From assembly GCF_033568475.1 (NCBI RefSeq), contig NC_133120.1, positions 82,312,151-82,376,150 on the forward strand: a stretch of 64,000 nucleotides of DNA, given 5' to 3'. Position 1 is the stretch's first letter, and each line of letters begins with the position of its first letter. Under the pieces are notes generated by a model, which had not been told where the DNA came from, ran no database searches, and saw nothing but the letters and a program-made list of their open reading frames with translations. The position numbers were made by a program, and so were the translations under genes. Below are positions 1 through 8,770 of this stretch, in pieces. The DNA is from Henckelia pumila (taxonomy: Eukaryota > Streptophyta > Magnoliopsida > Lamiales > Gesneriaceae).

Positions 1-69
1 GAATGGAGATATTGACAATATGAATGGAATTATAAGTATACAGCCCCACACGTAGATGTACGCATGGAT

Positions 70-1759
70 TCAGCGTTTGATTACAGTGAGTTTGGAGAGA
101 AGAGCAGCAGCTTGATCCGCACCCAACAAAAAATAAGGATGCCTTAGAGCAGCTGCGGCCGATAGACGCCCCCGCCTCAAGAAACTTCTTGGAGTTATCA
201 GTTTCGTGGCCAAATCCCAGCCTCGCCCCGAGTCGAGATCGAGTATGGAGAGGTCGGCCCTCGTCCTACTCTTCTCCCTCCATCTATTCAAGTCATATCC
301 CACTCCCTTCAATTCCAAGTTAAAGTTCTTCAATCCCGCTTTGGACCTTAAGCTTGGTATTGCCATTTGCACCAACACTATGCCCGCCGAGTACATGTCG
401 AATAGATCAGGGCTGTTGAGTTGCCACAAGAACGGGGATATCAGCGCAGCGATGGGCTCCGGCGGTGGTCTCGGGGTTTCTTCAGGCATTACATAAAGTT
501 CGGGTGGACAGTAATCGGGGTCTAGCAGGCCACGGTCGGGGACATAGTTTTTCCCGATTCGTAGGTCTGTTGCTGCACCGAAGTCTATGAGTTTTATTCG
601 TCCGTTTTTCGTGACAACCAAGTTGGATGGCTTTACGTCTCGATGAACGATCCCCGTGTCATGGATTTTCTTGAGGGAACTAATGATCTGGCGCATTATT
701 TGCTTGATGATCAAAGCATTGCGTTCAATGGGCTCTAGCCCTTGCAGCTTGCGACCAAACACCACAGACTCTAAATTCAACGGGAACCCGCGAGCGTTCA
801 TGTAATCGGCGAGGTCTAGATCACCCTGAACCAATGCAAATTCAAAACATGAAAAAAATGTAACCAAATCTTGAGTTCATAAAACAAGCGAGCTATCATG
901 TGTTTCTATGAATCAAGTACCTCAAATTTCCAGACAAGCCATTTCTCACCCTTTGTATACATAGTATCAGTTTTATCTGATACAAAGCTGCCCAGAAACT
1001 CAGCGCATGTATCTGGAGCTGCTCTCGACAGTCTGTAATTGAACCACTCCTCATAATCCCCACACTCCACCGCACCTTGAACTCCAATCTTTACCTATAC
1101 GCTACACCCATATCAGCATACATCTTATCTGCATTATCTCCAAGGCCAAGAGCAACGCACGCACCCATAAAAGAAATGCGTATGTAAAATATGCTACATA
1201 GAATTAATGGGCAAACCTGCTTGAGAATAACCTTATCTTTAAGCCCTTGTTTTAGCTGAACAGATTTCGCACCTGCTCGTTTCGTCACACTTTGATCCAC
1301 ATCGACGTTCTTGGGAACGATCAGTCCAGAGTAAACAACACCGAACGACCCTTCACCCAATCTATCAGCAACCAAAAAATCCCTTCTCTTTAGATTCCTT
1401 CTCCCGAGTAAAATGTCCAATCCCAGTTGCAGAGGAGCGAAAATATACGCATCAATAGCCCCCATAAGAACTCCGGGCCTAGCAGTCAGGTATATCCAAA
1501 CAAGACCAGAAAGGATCAAAATCTCCCATTTTTGAACTTCTGGCAGCTCCCCGACAGCACTTTGGAGTTGCTGGAAAGCAGTAAATCGGTCCAAATGAAG
1601 GGAATCGTTTGACAAGCTCTGAGAAATGTCATCAAGAAAAGAGTTGCATTTGATGGAATTCCTTTTACAGGGCAGTGAAGTGGGGGTTTTGAAGAAGTAA
1701 ATGGATGGTTTGGAGTAATGGGCAAATGAAGTTACAGGCGGGGACAGAAGTGAAGCCAT
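70..1759 (-). CDS. STN8: Chloroplast thylakoid serine/threonine kinase, STN8 type (3 exons)
   Basis: Exons on the minus strand are 1759-1217, 1094-921 and 825-70, joined by GT-AG introns of 122 and 95 bp, giving 490 aa; Arabidopsis STN8 is close to this length. Residues 1 to about 40 look like a plastid transit peptide. A hydrophobic segment lies at about 78-103, the Gly-rich loop LGEGSFGVV at 134-142, the probable ATP lysine in VILK at 180, the catalytic HRDVKPSN at about 300-307 and DFG at 320-322. The family phosphorylates photosystem II core proteins at the thylakoid. The sister kinase STN7 acts on light-harvesting complex II and is usually longer, with a C-terminal tail that is absent here. 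The downstream ATG at 1759 was chosen over one at 1816 because it gives the family start MASLLSP. The stop is TGA at 72-70. STN8 over STN7 is inferred from recalled family sequence. Confidence 0.92.
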
Positions 1760-1859
1760 CACCAATGGCTCTCCCGGAACGAAGCAAGGTTTGAAGATGG
1801 GACTGCGTCGCGTCATTCAAAGGTTTATCCATAATTACCATACATATGTGGAGCGAAAG

Positions 1860-3985
1860 GAAACAACGATGCATATCATTAATTTTTCACAATTCCCACT
1901 TAAATACGTTTTTACCTTCTATGTATCTTTTTATATATCAGTGTTCTAAAAAAAAACTTAATTAAGTTTCGCTTAATTTTGTTTAAATTTGAAGGTTCAT
2001 CAAAACGTCTCACTTTGGCTAAAATTGATAAAAAAAAATGAATATACATAAGTTGACCATGTCAAGTATTATTAAATACGCTTAAATATAATTTTTTAAA
2101 AATCAAAATTGATTAATAAAAGGAGAATAGATCATAAATTAGCGATTTTATTAGTGAGTGATCGTTAGCAATGTTAGAAATGTACAATATTGTATGATTA
2201 AAGTGTAGCGATGATGTGAATGAAGTACATATTGAGGGATTTTACAGCCAATGTTTTAAATTAGACCAATTAATTTAGTTTATGTTCGATAACACGAGAT
2301 ATGAAATGAACGATAAAATAAATTGAATTAAAATCTCACAAACAATTAATGCATTACATTTGAACTTATTATATTTATTCATTATTTACTCAGTTAATTT
2401 GTTTGAGATGACTATAATTATAGTTTAAATTAATTTAAGCTTAAAAAACTTGAAGCTTGGCTCCCACGCTTTGAAACGTTTCACGCTTTTTAGAACCTTG
2501 GTATATATACCCTCCGACGTAGGAAATGCTTATGAGTTACGAGGTTTTCGATTTGGATCGATAAAATTTTACTTCGTCTGTCCCGATTACATAGTCATAT
2601 TTTGTTTTTCACACATATTGATAAAAATTTATTGGAAAAACAAATTTTATATAAACTTTCTATTTTATCCCTATTTAATGTATAAAAAATGATTGCACAA
2701 TTTTTAAGGTTTAGTTAATAAAGATATATTAGTAAAGAAGTGTAAAAAAATATTATTAAATGTGGTATATGACTATATATTTGGGACAAAAAAAAACGTG
2801 AACAATATAATTTAGACGGATAAAGTATTCAAATTCGAAGTTACTGAGATTGAGTCAAAGTAGAAAATGTTCAAATTTTTTCCAAATCAAGCTCGAGATA
2901 AAATTGTTTCATTTAGTAGTTTGCGAGTTTTTTTATTAATATAATATAATATAATTAGAATCAACTTTTTTTTAAAAAAATTTTACCATTATACTAAATA
3001 AACATGTAAATTGATTCTATTCATAAATACTTTTAATATTTTTCTCAACTAACAATTATATATAAAATAAATAACTTTTAAATTTATACATTATTTTATA
3101 AATAAAAAGAATCATAAATAAAAAAACCATAAGTATACTAACTAATATAACGATAAATTTATTATATTATTTTATACATATGCATCATATGTGAACGATT
3201 ATACAAATATTTATAAAGTTCGAATCTTTCGAACACCATGATTAGTTATTCGGACGTACAAGGGATGGGGAACTATATAATAGAGTCTAGACAATCTTGA
3301 ACTCAACTACATACAAGTGTTTCGAATGTATAGAAAAAATTTGCTCGATATTGTAAAGTGGTTTCCGATTTTGAAGTTTGGTCCACATCATTATGTGGTG
3401 TTTTTTTTTTTTTTACGAGACATTACGTGGTGTTTTTTAATCATTTTTTTTGTAAAGCACAGTGAAGAAATATATATATAAATATATATATATATATATT
3501 TATATTTAAACGTTTTCCTTATTTTGAGCTCGATTGATGGCTGAATCCATGCCAATGTGCTCTTTTTGCTTGGTTACACTCGATCGGGGACAGCTTTATT
3601 ATGTTGAACGTTGAATACATAAAATCAAAAGACGATAAAATAATAAAATTGTGACTCTGTAAAGATTGAAAAAAAATGGAGAAATTATTTATATATAAAT
3701 ATTAACGGGTAAGAAAGCCAGAACATCTTCTGCGATCTGCATATATATTAAATATTTTTTTAAAAAATAATTTTTATATTTTTATTTTAAAAAATAATTA
3801 TATCGTACATATCTTACTAAAAAAAATGTCTTCTCACAGCTAAGCCTCAGCTATGATAATAAAATCGATATATATTTATGGTAATTATAGTGTAACATAG
3901 TTCGCATATATGAATATTACTTATAATTAATTAAACCAATTGGAGCGCTGATGTTTTAAATTAGGAAGCTGATGCTTTAGTTGCG
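1860..3985. other. AT-rich spacer without a recognisable gene
   Basis: The stretch is strongly AT-rich, with poly(A)/poly(T) runs and a TA-rich block at about 3470-3500. Short open frames, such as one at 2450-2692, have no recognisable domain or plausible coding composition. It holds the divergent upstream regions of the kinase gene on the left and the coiled-coil gene on the right. Confidence 0.6.
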
Positions 3986-3995
3986 TCATAAATAG

Positions 3996-4006
3996 TAGCC
4001 GTTAGT
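3996..4006 (-). promoter_or_regulatory. Candidate mitosis-specific activator (MSA) element
   Basis: The minus strand reads ACTAACGGCTA. This matches 10 of 11 positions of the plant MSA consensus YCYAACGGYYA, the site bound by three-repeat MYB factors in G2/M genes. It lies about 140 bp upstream of the ATG at 4147, next to a TATA-like TCATAAATAG. The function is inferred from position and match only. Confidence 0.4.
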
Positions 4007-4146
4007 CCGCCACATCTTTTCAAATTCAAATCCTATCCCCACTCCACTCCACTCCCAAGAATCTCTTCAAATTAAAAAAAGCCTTCCACAATCCTTAATT
4101 TCACACATAAAACATCTCGTCATATATCATCGTCGCCGCCATCGAT

Positions 4147-4996
4147 ATGTCAGTTCAATCTCCGGATTCCGGCCGCCACCTGAAAATTAGCAGCAACCGC
4201 AAAGCTCTGCAGCCTAAGATCGACCCATTCCCTAATGCCCTCAACAATATTGTTACTAACAGTACTGATGTGAAGTCGAAGTGTACGTTATACGTCGACA
4301 TCTCGAACAAGGAGAACATCCATCCCATGATCCAATCCTTCGAAACCTCGCTTGCCCAGGAGCTCAGCGCCATCCGTGAGAAGCTAGAGAGATTGAGGAT
4401 CGACAGGGAAAACACCGATGAAGTCCTGAGGCAGAGGATGACGAAGCTGGATTCCCACATGAAGGAGATTCTTAATAGATGGGAAGACCAGAAGCAGCTG
4501 GAGATGGAGGTCGATCGGTTGTACCGTTTGAAAGAGATCAGATTATCTTGCATGGTCAGAAATTTTTTTTTCCCCCCTTGAATAGTTTTATGGGTGTCAT
4601 GTGTTAAATTATGGAATCGAGCCTAACTCAATCCCAAAAGATGATTTAAAGTCCATATATATATATATATATACAATTGGAATCACTGAGTTTTGAAATT
4701 GTAGTGATACTTTGTTTCTTTGGTTTATGTTTATAGAGAGTGTCTCCAGTTAAATCACTGAGAGAAAAGGAACAAGAGAAGGTGTCAAAGGAAAGTCGAG
4801 CAAAGGCAAGTGAAAAAACCGAGAAATGCTTACTAAAATCTCTTTTAAACACTGCTTTAAATTTGTAAATAATCTGATTCGAGTTTACGAGATAATGGTG
4901 ATTTTAAGTTGCGTGAATTTGGTTTATTTACAGGAGAATGGAAGGGAGGAGGAGAAATCAGATGAAATCCCATCGCATAGTGGAATTGGGAAATGA
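4147..4996 (+). CDS. Small coiled-coil protein with KEN box (3 exons)
   Basis: Exons 4147-4554, 4737-4805 and 4934-4996 join in one frame to give 179 aa ending at TGA 4994-4996. Residues 55-60 are KENIHP, matching the KENxxP form of the APC/C degron. Residues about 65-130 are rich in charged and heptad-like leucines and predict a coiled coil. The C-terminal part is short, acidic/basic and probably disordered. Intron 1 is GT-AG. Intron 2 begins AAG|GCAAGT, a GC donor with otherwise perfect U1 pairing, and ends CAG. A GT four bases further on would shift the frame and give a shorter, different tail. I do not recognise a named family. A cell-cycle role is suggested only by the KEN box and the upstream MSA-like site. 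Confidence 0.72.
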
Positions 4997-4999
4997 GTT

Positions 5000-5880
5000 T
5001 ATTATTTGTAGCCATTTTCTCCACATGATTCTTTATGCTATACCACAAGTTAAGTCTGTAATGCTTCCTTGCCTTTATTTAATGAATATAAATATATGCT
5101 GCGGCTTTTAGGATTCTGTTTCTTGAAAATATTATTACATACATATATTATTACGAGACAGATGTATGCAAACATTTTCACTCATAGTTGTATAGTAAAA
5201 TCGATTTGGCATGAAAACAGGAACAATTCCAAGCGTTCAAATGATATAATACTAGTGCTTTTGGCATCGTTACATACTAAATTTTTTGTTGTGTTTGATA
5301 ATTTTGTGTAAAAAAATATATGTTCTCTGTTTTAAAGAAAATTACTTTTTTGTTCTAATATGTTTGTCTCTTTACGATTTTAATCTTTTATGTTATTAAA
5401 TTTCAGTTTTAGTCTGTTATTTTTTTATTGCAGGTTCAGTTATTTTCTATCTTCACGCTAACATGCAACCAATGTAGTGCTGATATCATGTGCATAGCGA
5501 CCATCAGCACTTCCAATGAAAATGACTAAAATCAAATAGAAATGCGACAAATATATAAAAAATCAAAATCGCAAAGTAGCAAAATTATGAAATCAAAATG
5601 TAGTCTTTCTATTATTTTATAGGATATGATACTTATAGATTAGATTCAATTTTATTCAAGTAGCTGAACTTTGATATATAGTAGAGAAAAGTTGAAGAAA
5701 AAATCGGAAGATTGAAAGATATACGAAAATTACTAATAAATAAGCACTAGCAAGATAAGATAACAAATATAATTAAAGCTAGGTAAAACAGTGAACAAAT
5801 TTTGATGTCACATTAACATACAAAAGTTAGTTAATATAAGTCGTTCAAGTTTATGCATAGTATAAATATGGATAGATAAT
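5000..5880. other. Non-coding spacer
   Basis: The 3' flank of the coiled-coil gene is followed by AT-rich sequence. I see no coding region, RNA gene or repeat that I can support here. Confidence 0.5.
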
Positions 5881-6094
5881 TGCCCCATGTCCATGGAAAA
5901 ATGAGGGATATAGACTTGGTCTTGTTTTTAATTCAATAGATAGACCTCTGATCGAAAAGACTATATTGCCCCTGCTTTAAGTGTTTTTTCTTTCCTCATT
6001 CTCTTCTTTCACGTCTCTGCGTTGTTGTTTTTTTTCTGGCTTCTTTTCTCACTCTCCTTCCTCATTTTTCCTCTTTTTTTTTTTTTTTATTCAC

Positions 6095-6206
6095 CAAGCG
6101 GTCGACCGCCTTGGGAAAGCGGTCGACCAAGGCTTGGGCTTGGTCGACCGCTTTGACAGCTTGGTCGACCGCTTGGGTCGACCAAGCCTGGGTTGGCTTG
6201 GGTCAA
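6095..6206. repeat. Array of GGTCGACC palindromes
   Basis: Within about 110 bp the core GGTCGACC, or close variants, occurs repeatedly in both stem orientations. The clearest hairpin pairs 6116-6131 (AAAGCGGTCGACCAAG) with 6139-6154 through 16 perfect base pairs and a 7-nt loop. A near-palindrome on the same core lies just upstream and more copies follow. The array lies inside the 5882-6506 element. Confidence 0.75.
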
Positions 6207-6256
6207 CCCAAACCATTGTATATATATTTTATTATATAGTATTATTATCAAAAATA

Positions 6257-6379
6257 TTGGTGGTCTAATGATTAGAGTTCAGGAGAAGAGAGGAGAGAGG
6301 AGAGTCAGGTTCGAATCCTGAAAAGGAGAGAGGGAAGGGAGAGAGGAGGAAAAATGAGTGTTGGAAATAATTTTTTTTT
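6257..6379 (+). mobile_element. tRNA-derived SINE candidate
   Basis: An A-box-like TGGTCTAATGATTAGAG lies at 6261-6277 and a perfect B-box GGTTCGAATCC at 6308-6318, as in RNA polymerase III promoters of tRNA-derived SINEs. The segment ends in a T run (6371-6379). Possible target duplications are TCAAAAATA upstream (6248-6256) and TCAAAATA downstream (6379-6386), differing by one A. The body between the boxes is a GA-rich run. It cannot fold as a full tRNA. Confidence 0.45.
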
Positions 6380-6506
6380 CAAAATAAAAAAAAAGACCAA
6401 ACTATCCTTAATTGAGACCCTGTGACTGAATTAAAAAACCAAGAGTTTCTTTTATTGAATTGAAAACAAGACCAAATCTATATATTTAAATGGCCCCATG
6501 TCCATG

Positions 6507-7410
6507 CATCTCCATCCGATTTTTTTTTTTTTTTTTTGGGCATAGTTACTAAATAAAATTTACAAATTTCTGATTATTAACAATTTTTTTAGATTGTTTT
6601 TACATAAATTTAATTTTTAGAATCAGGAAGACTGTGCATCTGAGCACAATGTCGCAAGACTTTTGTGTAGAATAAGACTGGTAATTATCTAGGGACAAAC
6701 TCAAAGAATTCTCGTCAGACAAGAAAGCATAAAGTTCTTAAAAACATGCACCGGTTTATTTTCCAGTTTTCTTCGCTCTATTCTCGCTTCAAGTAAAGCA
6801 TTATTCCTTTTCAAATCAGTCATTATTTGTAATTGTTAATCGATATTATTCAAAAAAAAATCCCAATCCAAGTACATTACAATAATGGTTGCCCTGTGTT
6901 TTATAAGGTTTTCATACAAGTTGTGGTTCATTAAAATTTTCCCTAATCAAATGCTAATTTTGCAAGAGAAAAAAAATACATCTTTTATATGGTTTGATGC
7001 GAATATTATAATATGGACAAAGAAGTAGATTTTTCCAAGTGGAATTACACAGTGAATAGTGTCTAGAAACACTTAAAAAGTGCTTTTCAGATTTTTTTAT
7101 TTTTATTTTAACAAAAGTTTGGTAATTAAATGAAGGTGCAAAAAGCAAAAATACATTAATGCAAGTTCGGGTATCAACACATTATGCCAAATTTCATTAA
7201 AATAAGTGTTTCAAAAAACTCGCTTAAATTTTAATGTGTTTAAACTCGATTATGTCAAATAAGAGTATTAAAAGTATAATAATAAATTATTAAATGTTTT
7301 TTTTTATTTTTACAAATATACATAATAAATGAAAACAAATTAAAATTCAAGTGCATTTATTTACATTTTGGTGCGCTTCGTGCATTTTAGAATTATATAT
7401 ATATATAGAG
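6507..7410. other. AT-rich spacer
   Basis: No gene or RNA is recognisable. Poly(A)/poly(T) tracts are frequent and the short open frames have no domain-like content. Confidence 0.5.
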
Positions 7411-7528
7411 TTTTGTTATGCTGCCCACCAACCATGCCAACCTTTGTGCCCACCATGTGCAATAGTTGAGTGTTTTATATATGGTGGGCACAGAGGTTGA
7501 CATGGTTGGTGGGCAGCATAGCAAAAAA
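7411..7528. repeat. Foldback element: near-perfect 46-bp inverted repeat
   Basis: Left arm 7411-7456 and right arm about 7481-7528 pair with about three mismatches around a loop of roughly 25 nt. TA-rich runs flank both sides. The single long, nearly perfect hairpin with no coding content fits a small foldback MITE or a young hairpin-RNA locus. Confidence 0.75.
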
Positions 7529-7545
7529 TTCATATATATATATAT

Positions 7546-7585
7546 ATGTTGATGTATTAATTTGTGTCCCACATCGGTTGGATAC
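7546..7585 (-). repeat. Fragment of a dispersed repeat also present in the EF-P intron
   Basis: The motif around TTTGTGTCCCACATCGGTTG matches, in reverse complement with a few changes, the end of the repeat at about 10700-10740. The two are therefore copies of one dispersed element in opposite orientation. Confidence 0.5.
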
Positions 7586-7973
7586 AAGTCAATATTCTGA
7601 GAGTTTAATATATAGACTTGGACAATCCTCTTCTGAGTAACGTTTAAATAGATTTCTTAACATATATATATATTTAGAAATATTTTTATTACTATATTAG
7701 AATATCTAATAATGTTGGAATATGAGGGAAAAACAAAAAACTAGTTTAGATGGAGCAAAGACCAACGGAGAAGTATGGGGACGTGCTTTTGCAATTGAAT
7801 GAAATGTACAAAAAGCAGAAAGGTATTAATGTGAATTTTAAAAATCAAAATTTAATGAAATTAATGACAATATGCATAATTTTCAAAGCGCATCTTTCTC
7901 AAGATATATAAATCACGCACACACACCACCCTCTCACAAATCTCAGTGGATGTGAAGAATTCGGATTCTGAAA

Positions 7974-8276
7974 ATGAAAATGGAAGCTAGTAGTCTGAGG
8001 AGGTTCGGGGATGAATACAGCACGCTGGTGGATCAATACGAGCGGCGTTCCTTTGAGGTGCAGCTGAACCAAGCCATTCTGGGGCGTAGCCTTTCCCAGC
8101 CCGCCGCTCAGCTCTGCCTGGTTTCGAAGCCAAAAGCCCGAGAGTCCGGTTTCCGGAAGGTGATTAAGAAGATGTTGGGACCAATTCTTGGAAAGAAATC
8201 GAGTCCAAGCAAAAATGCTCCCCCGAATCCGGACCCTTTCTTCTGGAAAACATGCAGCAGATCATTAAGGGTCTGA
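7974..8276 (+). CDS. Small plant-specific basic protein (RFGDEYS family), 100 aa
   Basis: A single uninterrupted frame runs from ATG 7974 to TGA 8274-8276. A second ATG at 7980 gives the start MEASSLRRFGDEYS and is the likelier initiator, giving 98 aa. The N-terminal half contains LRRFGDEYSTLVDQYERRSFEVQLNQ in two adjoining blocks and is predicted helical. The middle is lysine-rich (FRKVIKKMLGPILGKK) and the C-terminus is DPFFWKTCSRSLRV. I recall a family of short, intronless plant proteins with the same N-terminal and FWK...SLRV C-terminal blocks, but no established function. No signal peptide or transmembrane segment is visible. The upstream TATA-like and CA-rich leader is compatible with a short 5' UTR. 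Confidence 0.75.
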   Translation: MKMEASSLRRFGDEYSTLVDQYERRSFEVQLNQAILGRSLSQPAAQLCLVSKPKARESGFRKVIKKMLGPILGKKSSPSKNAPPNPDPFFWKTCSRSLRV

Positions 8277-8770
8277 TTCAGGCATCCGGCCGCCGTCAGT
8301 GTGTATGGAAAGATCAGATTTTGTGGTCTCATTTTGTTGTAATCTATTACAAATAACCATCCAAAGAATCTTTGTAACTGGTATTTTTCCCCATTTCAGT
8401 GTTCTTATCCTTCTTGCATGGCCTTGCATATCCCACCCCAAGAAAAAAGAGTAGGTTTTATTATTTAATATCTCATTTTCTCCTCTGATATACATACATT
8501 ATTATAGGATATAATAATTAGTTTGGTTGCTACCAGCGACTGCTAATTAAATATACACCCAATATCTGCATTGTGAGTAATGGTGGGACAAAATAGTCAA
8601 ATTTATCGAGTAAATGCATGGCGATACGTTACTCTAGGGATTAATGATGATGATGACAAGAAATTAATGGGGGTAGATTATATTCTCTCTTCGAAAACAA
8701 AATCTTATCTTAATTTCCCTCAGCCGGATTTTTCCTTGATTTCTCTAGTTTTACATAAATAACGAGATAT

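Larger units (their letters stand above)
5882..6506. mobile_element. Non-autonomous TIR element, about 600 bp, with 14-bp flanking direct repeats
   Basis: Identical 14-bp direct repeats GCCCCATGTCCATG flank the element at 5882-5895 and 6493-6506. Just inside, 5909-5937 and 6454-6482 are inverted repeats matching at 27 of 29 positions. The centre holds a polypyrimidine-rich stretch, an array of GGTCGACC palindromes and a tRNA-like segment, but no transposase. The length and internal composition fit a MITE or Mutator-like non-autonomous element. A 14-bp duplication is longer than the usual 8-11 bp, so the class is uncertain. The open frame at 5981-6268 is low-complexity and is not called as a gene. 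Confidence 0.6.

Noticed and set aside
206-496. Open frame of 96 codons on the plus strand
   Set aside because: It is the antisense shadow of STN8 exon 3.
5981-6268. Open frame of 95 codons with a Phe/Ser-rich start
   Set aside because: Low-complexity pyrimidine tract plus GGTCGACC repeats inside a TIR element; no coding signature.
6257-6320. Possible tRNA gene
   Set aside because: A- and B-boxes are present, but no acceptor stem or anticodon arm can be formed; a SINE is more likely.
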